NCBI RefSeq assembly: GCF_000577815.1
Contig: NZ_CBYM010000009.1
Location: forward strand, 47,019 to 111,018
DNA length: 64,000 bases
Direction: 5' to 3'
From: Clostridium saudiense
GTDB taxonomy: Bacteria; Bacillota; Clostridia; Clostridiales; Clostridiaceae
In this document: in pieces, positions 55,443 to 63,868 of the stretch
How positions within the stretch are numbered: position 1 is the first letter of the stretch
How the letters are laid out: every line of letters begins with the position of its first letter
Translations under genes and position numbers: made by a program
Notes under the pieces: model-generated
What the model was told of the DNA's origin: nothing
Database searches by the model: none
What the model saw: only the letters and a program-made list of their open reading frames with translations

Positions 55443-55518
55443 TGGTTGCGGGGGCAGGACTTGAACCTACGACCTTTGGGTTATGAGCCCAACGAGCTGC
55501 CAACTGCTCCACCCCGCG
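55443..55518 (-). tRNA. Initiator tRNA-fMet (anticodon CAT)
   Basis: The 76-base gene starts CGCGGGG and ends CCCGCAACCA, so CCA is encoded. The first acceptor base C faces A and cannot pair, and the anticodon stem has the three GGG:CCC pairs of initiator tRNAs. The anticodon CAT lies at 55483-55485, and the T-arm reads GGTTCAAGTCC. These features separate it from elongator tRNA-Met. Confidence 0.97.
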
Positions 55519-55739
55519 ATATTATGTTTTATAAGCTCTCTTGCTTAACTTGTATCCTTAGTATAATCTAATAAGTATTTGTAGTCAAAGTTGAATTATG
55601 TTGTATTATGGCTTTAAAGTGTAAGAGATAGCTTAGAGTCTTAAATGCAAGCAGATAATACTAAATATCATTTAGAGCTCCAATCTATTATTTCAAGAAA
55701 TAAAGTTGTTTACTTCCATACAATGTTTATCAAAGATTG
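55519..55739. other. Intergenic region between tRNA-fMet and the MATE gene
   Basis: About 220 bases hold no gene. Matches to a promoter for the tRNA are present only as scattered AT boxes (for instance TAATAC-like sequence), none with a confident spacing. Confidence 0.35.
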
Positions 55740-55782
55740 AAGGTAGTAAAAGAAATACTTTAAACATTTCTTTTACTACCTT
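55740..55782 (-). terminator. Long hairpin after the MATE gene
   Basis: Arms at 55740-55756 and 55766-55782 (AAGGTAGTAAAAGAAAT and complement) are perfect over 17 bases with a nine-base loop. The T tract after it on the minus strand is weak (TTCAATCTTT). It lies about 37 bases after the MATE stop. Confidence 0.7.
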
Positions 55783-55818
55783 TATAATAGGTAACCCTGT
55801 TTCATAAAAATAATATTA

Positions 55819-57192
55819 TTAAACAATCTTCTTTTGAGAAACCCTCTTAGTACCTATATTCTTAAACTCAACATATATCATTAATATTGATACAGTTCCT
55901 GCAATAAAGTCAGCAATAGGACCAGAATACATTATTCCATCAATTCCAATAAATAAAGGCAATACAACTATTAATGGTAACAAAAATAAAATCTGTCTTG
56001 TTAAAGAAAGAAATATACCCTTCTTTGGTTTTCCTATAGCAGTAAAGAAATTAGATGATATAGGTTGCAGACAATTTAAAAATGTAAAAAATAAAAATAT
56101 CCTAAAATACTTCACTGCAAAAGTATAATAAACTTCAGAACCTGAACCAAATATAGATACTATTTGCCTTGGCAAAAACTGAAATGCAAGAAAAGCTACT
56201 ACTGATACACCTAAACCATAAGATATTGCTGTAGTATATGCCTTTTTAACTCTATCATATAGCTTAGCTCCATAGTTAAAGCTTACAATAGGCTGTAACC
56301 CTTGAGAAAGCCCAATTACTATTGACATATAAATTTGATTTACCTTTGTTATAATTCCTGCACATGCAAGTGGTATTGACTCTCCATATACAGATAATGC
56401 GCCATAATATGTTAAAGACTTATTCATTACAATTTGTACAATCATCATTGCAAGCTGATTAAAGCATGGTGCTGCACCTAATGAAATTATTTTACTTACA
56501 AAATTCCACTTCGGTATTAAATGCTTCTTTTCTATTTTACCTGTTTTATATTTTAATAAATATCTTAATACTAAAAATGCAGCAAAAATTTGTCCTATAA
56601 TTGTTGCTAATCCTGCCCCTACCATACCCATATTAAATCCAAATATGAATATAGGGTCTAAAATTATATTAATTATGGCTCCAGATAAATTACATAACAT
56701 GCTATATTTAGGACTACCATCTGCTCTAATTAAATGTCCCCCACCTGTAGAAAATATTAAAAATGGAAAACCTATTGCAGTTACCCTTGTATAATTCCTA
56801 GCATAAACTAATACATTATCAGGTGATCCAAAAAATCTAAGCATAGGTTCCAAAAATATCTGAATTATAATACATAAAACTATCCCTGAAAGAAAAAGTA
56901 ATAATGCAGAATTTCCTATATAATATAATGCCTTTTCCTTTTTTCCTTCACCTAATGTCAAATTAAAAGCTGATGCTGCTCCAATTCCTAATAATAAAGC
57001 TAAAGCAATACATGAGGTTGTAAGTGGAAATGTTATGTTAGTTGCAGCATTCCCTAATTCTCCAACACTTCTTCCAATAAAAAATTGATCTACTATATTG
57101 TATAATGCACTTACAAGCATTGCTATTATACTTGGAACTGCAAAATTTCTTAACAATTTATTTATTGGCTGCGTACCTAAATTATTCTTCAT
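55819..57192 (-). CDS. MATE family efflux transporter
   Basis: This is a cation-coupled multidrug exporter of 457 residues with about twelve hydrophobic helices. Family features are NFAVPSIIAMLVSALYNIVDQFFIG near the N terminus and the repeated half beginning near GAAPCFNQLAMMIVQIVMNK (in part). GLSQGLQPIVSFNYGA marks the second MatE domain. I start at the ATG at 57192 with GAGGG upstream; the ATG at 57213 lacks a ribosome site. Confidence 0.92.
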   Translation of the reverse strand: MKNNLGTQPINKLLRNFAVPSIIAMLVSALYNIVDQFFIGRSVGELGNAATNITFPLTTSCIALALLLGIGAASAFNLTLGEGKKEKALYYIGNSALLLFLSGIVLCIIIQIFLEPMLRFFGSPDNVLVYARNYTRVTAIGFPFLIFSTGGGHLIRADGSPKYSMLCNLSGAIINIILDPIFIFGFNMGMVGAGLATIIGQIFAAFLVLRYLLKYKTGKIEKKHLIPKWNFVSKIISLGAAPCFNQLAMMIVQIVMNKSLTYYGALSVYGESIPLACAGIITKVNQIYMSIVIGLSQGLQPIVSFNYGAKLYDRVKKAYTTAISYGLGVSVVAFLAFQFLPRQIVSIFGSGSEVYYTFAVKYFRIFLFFTFLNCLQPISSNFFTAIGKPKKGIFLSLTRQILFLLPLIVVLPLFIGIDGIMYSGPIADFIAGTVSILMIYVEFKNIGTKRVSQKKIV

Positions 57193-57531
57193 TTTATTTT
57201 CCCTCGCCTTCATATTCTTTTACTTTTTAAATATTATTTGTAAAATACAGTTTATTTATAAAAAATAAATAAACTATTAATGTTTTTAATAAGCTAGTCA
57301 TTATTAAATCCCCTTAATTTTGCCACTTAATTATTATTACTCTAAATATAGAATTACAAATTGCACTCTTCATTGACATGTTTTTTGTTTTCTATTATTT
57401 AATTTAAAATTTACTACTGAACACAAAATAATGGAGTTATTTTCTAATTCATGTTAATATTCTATTAAATAGTTTGTAAAAAATATGTTATTATGTAATT
57501 TAATGGGTGATTATAAAGAGAGATAGGAAAA
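57193..57531. other. Divergent intergenic region between the MATE and GNAT genes
   Basis: This 339-base AT-rich region must contain both divergent promoters. I did not find a palindrome typical of a MarR or TetR operator, nor a convincing promoter pair. Confidence 0.35.
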
Positions 57532-57977
57532 ATGAGTATTAGAAAAGCAACAAAAAAGATCTATCAAGAATAGCAGAAATATATGTTTTTAATAATAGAA
57601 TGAATTATTGGCCAATTTTTAAGGATGATGGATTTTCCTTTGGCGAATTACAAGTAGTTACTATGGTTGATAATTATTTTGGAAAAGATGAAATATTAAA
57701 AAATATATTAGTTTATGATGATGGTTTAATAAAGGGATTTATTGAAATGAAAGAAAGAGAGATTTGTAAAATATATGTAGATACTTTTTTTCAAAGTAAA
57801 GGAATTGGAAAAGAACTTATGGAATATGTAATTAATGATTATGATGCTAATAATCTTTGGGCATTAGAAAAAAATGAAAAGGCAATTTCTTTTTATATAA
57901 AACATGGATTCAAATTAACTGGTGAAAAAAAATTTGAAGAAGGTACTACTGAATATTTAGTTCATTTAACTAGATAA
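57532..57977 (+). pseudogene. GNAT acetyltransferase gene with a one-base frameshift
   Basis: From ATG 57532 the frame reads MSIRKATKKIYQE and stops at 57571-57573. If the run of six A residues at 57552-57557 had one more, it would read on as KKDLSRIAEIYVFNNRMNYW into the 125-codon frame that starts at 57601. That downstream part contains the acetyl-CoA loop FFQSKGIGKELMEYVI and AISFYIKHGFKLTGEKKFEE, which are intact. The gene was therefore recently broken, is phase-variable, or carries a sequencing error. Confidence 0.8.
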
Positions 57978-58050
57978 GTTTTAATTTATCAAATAGATCT
58001 TATGAATAATTGTAATATAGTATTCTTGACGTAATAGTAGGAATTTAAAG

Positions 58051-58182
58051 ATGGACTTATTAGCATTATTATTTGTATATACGTTAATTATTGGAGCATT
58101 TGCATTAGTAGCATATTTTACAATTAAGAAAGCAGTAAAGGATGCAATTAAAGAAATTGATAGAGAAAGAAAAAATAATTAA
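58051..58182 (+). CDS. Small single-helix membrane protein
   Basis: The 43-codon ORF begins MDLLALLFVYTLIIGAFALV, one membrane helix (about 3-25), followed by a charged tail KKAVKDAIKEIDRERKNN. AGTAGGA lies upstream of the ATG. The pattern resembles small clostridial membrane proteins such as DUF6019, which I cannot confirm. It lies between the broken GNAT gene and another membrane gene on the same strand. Confidence 0.6.
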   Translation: MDLLALLFVYTLIIGAFALVAYFTIKKAVKDAIKEIDRERKNN

Positions 58183-58246
58183 TATTAAAAGGGAAATAAA
58201 TCATGCTTAAAAGTGAAGGATAAAATTTCTACATGAGAGGAGAATC

Positions 58247-58630
58247 ATGAACAAGAAAACAACAACTTATTTTTTTGGAATTATTGGAATAATCACTTGG
58301 AGTATAACAATATTTTTAAGAGAACAATCAATTAATAATTCTATTATTAATTTTATATTAGGAATTATGCCAAATATATCTGCCACATGGTTCTTTATTT
58401 GGATGGCTGAATTTACACTTAATATTAAAAAGCTTAACTTTACAATTAAAAGAGCTATTTTTTCATCTAGTATAATTTTTATATTAGCTTTAGTATCAGA
58501 GATAATACATGACATGTATCTAGAAAGCCCTTTTGATATTAATGATATTATAGCTACTATATTATCCATAATTCTTTATCTAATAGTTTTCTATTTTAAA
58601 AAGAATACTATTATAGAAGACCAATTTTAA
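58247..58630 (+). CDS. Hypothetical four-helix membrane protein
   Basis: The 127-residue protein has hydrophobic helices at about 7-24, 33-55, 67-88 and 100-120, short loops and no conserved motif I recognise. The GFI-like order and length recall VanZ-like proteins only loosely. GAGAGGAGAA precedes the ATG and a strong terminator follows, so the gene is likely real. Confidence 0.65.
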   Translation: MNKKTTTYFFGIIGIITWSITIFLREQSINNSIINFILGIMPNISATWFFIWMAEFTLNIKKLNFTIKRAIFSSSIIFILALVSEIIHDMYLESPFDINDIIATILSIILYLIVFYFKKNTIIEDQF

Positions 58631-58640
58631 ATAATAACTT

Positions 58641-58684
58641 ACTAAAAATAACGCATATTCTATTTTTGAATATGCGTTATTTTC
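58641..58684. terminator. Terminator after the four-helix membrane gene
   Basis: Arms at 58645-58660 and 58668-58683 (AAAATAACGCATATTC and complement) pair perfectly over 16 bases around TATTTTT. A/T tracts on both sides make it usable in both directions. Confidence 0.85.
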
Positions 58685-58878
58685 TATGATCAATTCAAAA
58701 ATATTATTAACAACCCTATTAGTCATCTATTTTCTTATAAAAGCCTTTCTTTAAAACATACTCTACACTTATAAAAACCACAGCTACAATTGCTAATTCA
58801 ATTTCTAATTAAAATAAAATCATATATTACATCCGCTTTATTATAGTAAATACAATTCTATATCTAACTATACAGATA

Positions 58879-59871
58879 TTAATTAAATTTAAATGAACTA
58901 ACAAAATCATCTACTGATTTAACTACTTTATCTAACCTATCATAATCTATTAACTCAGGTGTATCATTTTCCGTATGAATTACCTCTTTTACATTTTCAT
59001 CAATTATACATATTGCTGATATTCCTGCTCTGTCAAACTCAACACTATCAGCAGTTCCTTTTAAGCCTGTATTTAACTCTACTTCTAGCCCATTATTTTC
59101 TATAACTTCTTTCATTGGTTCATATAATGATGTATCCGTATTTCTATCTAAAAAAGTTACTTTCCCTCCATCTTTATATCCAACAGAATCTATATTAATA
59201 TTTATTAAATTATCATATTTTCCATTTATATCTTCAATAAACTTTTCACTTCCTGTTAATCCGCACTCTTCGCCATTAAAAGCACAAAATATTATATCAA
59301 ATGCTGGTTCATTTACTGAATATTTATTATTTAAAATTTCTGCTAAGTCTAATAATACGGATACTCCTGATGCATTATCAATTGCTCCTCTTATTATTTT
59401 CCCATCTTGTATTCCTATGTGATCAAAATGGGCAGAAATTATTACGGCATTATTAGAGTTACCTTCTATTTTCCCAACAATATTATTAATCGTCTTTACT
59501 TCTCCATAGTCATCTTCTGCAATCAATCCATAATTTTTATATACTTCTTGTGTATATTCCTCCTTATAACTTTCATTAAATATTGGAATTAATCCTATTT
59601 GTCCAAATAAATCATTAATATATTCTTCAGCAAGCTCATTTCCTGCACTTCCAATCCATCTACCTTCAAATTCATATGAACATAACTTATTGATTACTTC
59701 TTGCTTATCTATTGATACAGTTTCTTCATTCTCTTCTTCTTTTAAATCATTACTTTCAATTGACTTTGAATTTTCTGTAGCATCAATAGATAAATCATTT
59801 TTACTACAACTTATTAATGATAATGAAATAATTGAAATAGATAAAACTAATAGTATTTTCTTATAAATCAT
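58879..59871 (-). CDS. M28 family zinc peptidase, lipoprotein
   Basis: The 330-residue protein has a lipoprotein signal with Cys at about residue 22 (LISCSKN), an acidic linker, and an M28 aminopeptidase domain. Zinc ligands are visible as HFDH (ISAHFDHIG), D in GAIDNASGVS, E-E in FNGEECGLTGS, D in NIDSVGY and H in EVIHTENDTPE. It is expected to be surface-anchored and to trim peptides. It is monocistronic, with a weak AAGGAG-like site. Confidence 0.88.
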   Translation of the reverse strand: MIYKKILLVLSISIISLSLISCSKNDLSIDATENSKSIESNDLKEEENEETVSIDKQEVINKLCSYEFEGRWIGSAGNELAEEYINDLFGQIGLIPIFNESYKEEYTQEVYKNYGLIAEDDYGEVKTINNIVGKIEGNSNNAVIISAHFDHIGIQDGKIIRGAIDNASGVSVLLDLAEILNNKYSVNEPAFDIIFCAFNGEECGLTGSEKFIEDINGKYDNLININIDSVGYKDGGKVTFLDRNTDTSLYEPMKEVIENNGLEVELNTGLKGTADSVEFDRAGISAICIIDENVKEVIHTENDTPELIDYDRLDKVVKSVDDFVSSFKFN

Positions 59872-60199
59872 ATTTTTCTTTCTTCTCCTTAAATAAACTA
59901 TTATATCTATTTATATTATCCATATTATGTAAATATTAATCTATATTAAATAATTTGTTTATAAAAATTTAATTTGAAGATTTATTAACAAGTGTATTAT
60001 AATATGCAATAAAAATATATGAAACTAAACTGCCCCTATCAAGTAGACAGTTAAAATGATATAAAATTTTATTATTTTAACTGTCTACTATAGGTGAGTC
60101 ATGTCATTATAGACATCCCTTATTTTTTTATACTTATATTATCTACTATCTATACTATAGTAATTATAAATAATATTATTTCAAAACAAATCTATATAA
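59872..60199. other. Intergenic region with a possible IS-end remnant
   Basis: The 328 bases upstream of the M28 gene contain the inverted repeat at 60030-60100 described separately. Otherwise this is AT-rich sequence with no coding frame that has a ribosome site. Confidence 0.4.
60030..60100. repeat. Inverted repeat, IS3-family-like ends or terminator
   Basis: Perfect 15-base arms, GTAGACAGTTAAAAT (60043-60057) and ATTTTAACTGTCTAC (60074-60088), are extended outward by imperfect TGCCCCTAT and ATAGGTGAG. TGCCCC...AGACAG resembles the ends of IS3/IS150-family elements. There is no transposase, so it would be a tiny remnant. Termination of the 77-residue gene is the alternative reading. Confidence 0.45.
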
Positions 60200-60433
60200 T
60201 TAATACCTCAATTTATTTTTAATATTATTAGCACTAGGCTCAGCCTTTTCAACAAATATATAATACCAAGCCCCTGCTTCAATCTTTTCCTCTATAATTT
60301 TATTATGAGCATTTTCAAATCCCAATCCCTTAGAGGCATATGGTAAAAATACAAATGCAAATAAATATAATAAACCACTTCCTACGATAAAATAACACCA
60401 TCTTAAAAATTTACTTTTCCCTTTTGAGATCAT
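60200..60433 (-). CDS. Hypothetical small membrane protein
   Basis: The 77-residue protein has a basic N terminus, one helix at about 12-32 (YFIVGSGLLYLFAFVFLPYA) and a charged tail. GGGGAGG precedes the ATG. It begins 25 bases after the YeiH-family gene and so is likely in the same SAM-controlled transcript. It has no motif I recognise. Confidence 0.65.
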   Translation of the reverse strand: MISKGKSKFLRWCYFIVGSGLLYLFAFVFLPYASKGLGFENAHNKIIEEKIEAGAWYYIFVEKAEPSANNIKNKLRY

Positions 60434-60458
60434 AATAAAAACCTCCCCATTTATTTAA

Positions 60459-62210
60459 CTATTTCAAAAGCTTTTCTGTTATATTTGTAAATACAACATT
60501 AAACATTAAATAAGCAGCTAAGAAAGTTAATAATATATTTAATGCCTGTCCACAAACGTATAATATAATTGGTTTTCCACCTTTAAAATACTTAAATAAA
60601 TCTCTAAAGTTAGTAGATAACCCAATACTGGCAAATGCTAAACAAAATAACCATCCTTGCAATGGACTAATTATAGATTTAACCATACCTTTATCAATAA
60701 ACACATTAGCAACATCGCTACCAAGAATAAAATAAATAACTGAAAATAAAATAGATGCAAATAGAAAACCTAATACAAATTTCGGAAAATTAACCCAAAT
60801 CTCTTTAAACAATACTTTTGCCGAAATATTCTTTTCACTACTAGGATTTCTTTCAACTTTTAAACTCCAATAAGTAGCAACTCCAAAAGCCATAACCCCT
60901 ATCAAAATGTTTTGTATCATTTTTATAGTTGAAGCAACATCACGAGCTACTGGTCCAAGCAATTCACCAGCAGCAACAACTGCCCCTGTTGAGTCTACAG
61001 TTCCTCCTATCCACGCTCCTGCTAATACTGGATTTAACCCTAACTTTTTTATTATTAAAGGCATTATTACCATCATCAATGAAGTAAACAAAATAGATAT
61101 TCCAACAGCTAATGTTAACTCTTCTTTTTTAGCTTTACTTGCACTTGCAGCAGCTATTGCAGCAGATACACCACTTACTGACATATCAGCTGAAATAGTT
61201 ATATTTAAAGATTTTGATTCTATCTTAAGTATTTTTTGTCCAAACCAATAAGTTGTTATTAATACAACTGGAGTTACACACCAAGTAACAAATATACCTG
61301 GAATACCAATTAAAAGCATCTTATTAATCAAAACTGTTGAACCTAATAAAACTAATCCTGTTTTAATGAAAAATTCAGTTTCTGAAGCCTTTAGTACAAT
61401 CTTAGGTGTTCCTATAGTATTACTTACTAAAAAGCCAATTAATAATGCCCATACAACATACTCAAGTCCCCAAGCCTTTAAATTCACTTGAGCTGCAAGT
61501 ATATATGCTAGTACTGCAACTATAAAAACTACTGGAAAACCAAGAGCAAACTCCTTAACTGATTTCCCCATAAAATGAATTCCAATTGAAAATAATATAC
61601 AAAGAACAATTCCTAAAATTATTAATTCAGGTATTAAATTATAAGGTTCAACAATACTATCAGATTTAGCTGAAGCCTCAATTCCTTTTAATTCATACCA
61701 AGTATTTATATCTTCTTCAGCTTTTGCATTTAAATCTTTATCTTCATAATTTGCTTCTGCAGCAGCATTTTGAGATTCTTGTGCTATTTCTTTTGCATCA
61801 CTTGTATTAGCTATAGCTTGTTCATATTTGGCTTCATTTTCAGCTGATAGTTTAGAAGCCTCTTCTTTACTTAAATAAATAGATTTTAATGGATCATCAT
61901 TCCAAGAATATGGTTTAGAGAAAAGTTCACTTATTTGAGATATGAAAGGTATACTAGTAAATTTCAGCGAACTTTTTTCATCATTTGCTTCGTACCATTC
62001 TATAGTTTTAAATGGAGCCTTTTCTCCTTCTACCTCCAGAATACTGTTATAAGTGTTTAAATCTGCTTTTATACTCTTAGTATAATTTATTGAAAATACT
62101 AATAATGTACATAGTAATATTGTAAACCCCAATATAATAGCCCAATAGTCCTCAAATTTTAATAAGTTTTTAATATTATGTTTTTTGCTAGATATTTTTT
62201 GTGTTGACAT
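60459..62210 (-). CDS. YeiH family (UPF0324) putative sulfate/sulfur-compound transporter
   Basis: The 583-residue protein has an N-terminal membrane helix (about 23-44), an Ala/Glu-rich extracytoplasmic insert of about 140 residues, and then a YeiH-type core of ten or so helices. Core motifs are ISADMSVSGVSAAIAAASAS, GAWIGGTVDSTGAVVAAGEL and FASIGLSTNFRDL. Typical YeiH proteins have about 340-350 residues, so the N-terminal half is an extension. Members are annotated as putative sulfate exporters on limited evidence. A SAM-I riboswitch precedes it. Confidence 0.87.
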   Translation of the reverse strand: MSTQKISSKKHNIKNLLKFEDYWAIILGFTILLCTLLVFSINYTKSIKADLNTYNSILEVEGEKAPFKTIEWYEANDEKSSLKFTSIPFISQISELFSKPYSWNDDPLKSIYLSKEEASKLSAENEAKYEQAIANTSDAKEIAQESQNAAAEANYEDKDLNAKAEEDINTWYELKGIEASAKSDSIVEPYNLIPELIILGIVLCILFSIGIHFMGKSVKEFALGFPVVFIVAVLAYILAAQVNLKAWGLEYVVWALLIGFLVSNTIGTPKIVLKASETEFFIKTGLVLLGSTVLINKMLLIGIPGIFVTWCVTPVVLITTYWFGQKILKIESKSLNITISADMSVSGVSAAIAAASASKAKKEELTLAVGISILFTSLMMVIMPLIIKKLGLNPVLAGAWIGGTVDSTGAVVAAGELLGPVARDVASTIKMIQNILIGVMAFGVATYWSLKVERNPSSEKNISAKVLFKEIWVNFPKFVLGFLFASILFSVIYFILGSDVANVFIDKGMVKSIISPLQGWLFCLAFASIGLSTNFRDLFKYFKGGKPIILYVCGQALNILLTFLAAYLMFNVVFTNITEKLLK

Positions 62211-62398
62211 TGAATAACCCCCTATTGATTTATTTAAAATTTAATATTCTTTTTTAATTCCCCAATTTTAAATACCTTAAATTTTAATAGCGCTATTAAT
62301 TATTACTGATTTTTAAATAGGAATTTTTCCTTAGATCTTCACCCTCCTCTACTCTAAAATAAGAATTTAATTTATATACATGTATAATTTTTTGCAAA

Positions 62399-62430
62399 AT
62401 AAAAAGCACTAGAGAATAAACTCTAGTGCA
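62399..62430 (-). terminator. Expression-platform terminator of the SAM riboswitch
   Basis: GCACTAGAG pairs with CTCTAGTGC around TTTATT, followed by TTTTTATTTT on the minus strand. It lies 20 bases after the aptamer and about 190 bases before the YeiH-family start. Confidence 0.9.
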
Positions 62431-62451
62431 TGCAAAATCACCTATTAATTT

Positions 62452-62677
62452 ACTCTCTTATCACTCAGCTATAAAAGCTGCAGGAATTAGCACCACGTCC
62501 ATAGTTTTGAGCTTTTAATTATTAGTTACTAGTTATTTTTAAAATTCTACCAAATTTCTAAAATATAAAAACTATTTTTGTTTTTATATAAACTATTAAC
62601 TTCTAACTGCTAACTTCTAACTATTAACAGGTTGCTGGGTTTCATAGGGCCAGTCCCTCAACCACTCTTGATAAGAA
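62452..62677 (-). promoter_or_regulatory. SAM-I (S-box) riboswitch, enlarged
   Basis: On the minus strand the aptamer begins CTTATCAAGAGTGG, then GAGGGACTGGCCC, ATGAAACCCAGCAACC, and later GGTGCTAATTCCTGCAG, ending with TGATAAGAGAG that closes P1. These are the S-box consensus segments. About 130 bases separate CAACC from GGTGCTAA, where 10-30 are usual, so the P3 helix is greatly extended and contains AGTTAGA-type repeats. A terminator follows, so high SAM should turn the YeiH-family gene off. Confidence 0.93.
62536..62632. repeat. Heptamer-like repeats inside the SAM riboswitch insertion
   Basis: The insertion has GTTAGAAGTTAGCAGTTAG-type repeats (62589-62628) on the minus strand and a related TAACTAGTAACTAATAATT stretch at 62516-62536. 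The two sides are partly complementary and could form the extended helix. Confidence 0.6.
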
Positions 62678-62707
62678 TATTTATTTAATTTTAATGTTGT
62701 TGTTATT

Positions 62708-62736
62708 AATATAACCCTCTTATAAATGTATGTCAA
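62708..62736 (-). promoter_or_regulatory. Sigma-A promoter of the SAM riboswitch
   Basis: TTGACA (62731-62736) and TATATT (62708-62713) are separated by 17 bases on the minus strand. Transcription should start near 62701, ahead of aptamer P1. Confidence 0.85.
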
Positions 62737-62779
62737 TAACTTTTTTTATACTTTTTTCCTTTTAACATTTTATAATTAT

Positions 62780-63868
62780 TTATTTATTCCTTGAATATTC
62801 ATCAGTTTCTAAAATTGCTTGAATAAAGTTTTCTTCTGTTACTTCATAAGGTGCACAATACCACTCTGTAACTCCATTCATCTTCTTAACCATTTTTGCA
62901 ACATCTTCTTTTTTAACATCAATATCATCTAAGCATGTTGGTAACCCAATACTCTTATTGAATTCATAAATTCTATCACGCTTTTCAAATTGTTTATCAT
63001 AAGTTAATAAACATAAAACTCCAAATGATACTATTTCACCATGAAGATGACTAGCACATGCTGGTACAACCGTTGAACCATAATAAACACAATGAGCTAA
63101 ACTACTGTTATAATAATATTTTTCAGCATCACTAGTTAAATTTGATACCAAACCTGTACTTATAATAATATCTAAAGCTATTTGCTCTAACTCATATGAA
63201 GCAATATTCTTTTTACAATCTTCTAATGCCTTAACTGAAAATTTTAACAATGGTTCATCACAAGCACAACTTAATTGTGATCCTAATAAAGGTGTATGCG
63301 AAAGGTTCTTTTCTTTTGTTGCAAGCAGTACTTCAGATTGCTTTGATAATGCATCTCCAATGCCTGCCCATAAAAAATTATCTGGTGCTTCTGCTATTAT
63401 ATTTGTGTTTATGAAAGTATGAACTGCTGGTTCCTTTGGATAATAATATCCATTAAATGTATCATCCGAATTATACATTACTGCAATAGCAGTACATGCA
63501 GCACAGTTAGATGCTATTGTTGGAAATGAAAACATTGGCTTGTCTAACTTATCTGCTACAACTTTACATGTATCAATAGCTCTTCCTCCACCTACTGCAA
63601 ATATTAAATCTGCATTTTGAACTTTTATATTATTAAGTAATGCTTCTACATTTTCATATGAAGCATTTCCCCCATACCATACAAAATCTAAAACTTCTAT
63701 GTTAGATTCTTTTATTCCTTCTAAAATACTTTCTTTTGATTTTGATATTGCTGTTTTGCCCCCAATAACTATTGCCTTTTTCCCATATCTTCTTGTTACA
63801 TATGGTATTTGTTGATATGAATCAACTCCTACACTATAACTTGGTAAAAATACACTATAACTATTCAT
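62780..63868 (-). CDS. Iron-containing alcohol dehydrogenase family protein (GldA/YbdH-like)
   Basis: This 362-residue NAD(P)-dependent dehydrogenase has the cofactor motif GGGRAIDTCKVVADKL (about 92-107) and a metal site in the C-terminal half, with candidate ligands in SLAHCVYYG and ASHLHGEIVSFG. The length and GGNASYENVEALL region are closer to the GldA/YbdH (HcxA) subgroup than to AdhB. The substrate may be a polyol or 2-oxo acid, uncertain. GGGGAGG precedes the ATG. It lies upstream of the SAM riboswitch and is not controlled by it. Confidence 0.85.
   Translation of the reverse strand: MNSYSVFLPSYSVGVDSYQQIPYVTRRYGKKAIVIGGKTAISKSKESILEGIKESNIEVLDFVWYGGNASYENVEALLNNIKVQNADLIFAVGGGRAIDTCKVVADKLDKPMFSFPTIASNCAACTAIAVMYNSDDTFNGYYYPKEPAVHTFINTNIIAEAPDNFLWAGIGDALSKQSEVLLATKEKNLSHTPLLGSQLSCACDEPLLKFSVKALEDCKKNIASYELEQIALDIIISTGLVSNLTSDAEKYYYNSSLAHCVYYGSTVVPACASHLHGEIVSFGVLCLLTYDKQFEKRDRIYEFNKSIGLPTCLDDIDVKKEDVAKMVKKMNGVTEWYCAPYEVTEENFIQAILETDEYSRNK

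Noticed and set aside
55740..55782. A long inverted repeat that might mark an insertion-sequence end
   Set aside because: It lies directly behind the MATE gene with no transposase or target duplication, so a terminator or stem-loop is the simpler reading.
62401..62680. Repeats in the leader that could be taken for a CRISPR array
   Set aside because: The units are short, irregular and lack spacers, and the region matches the S-box consensus instead.
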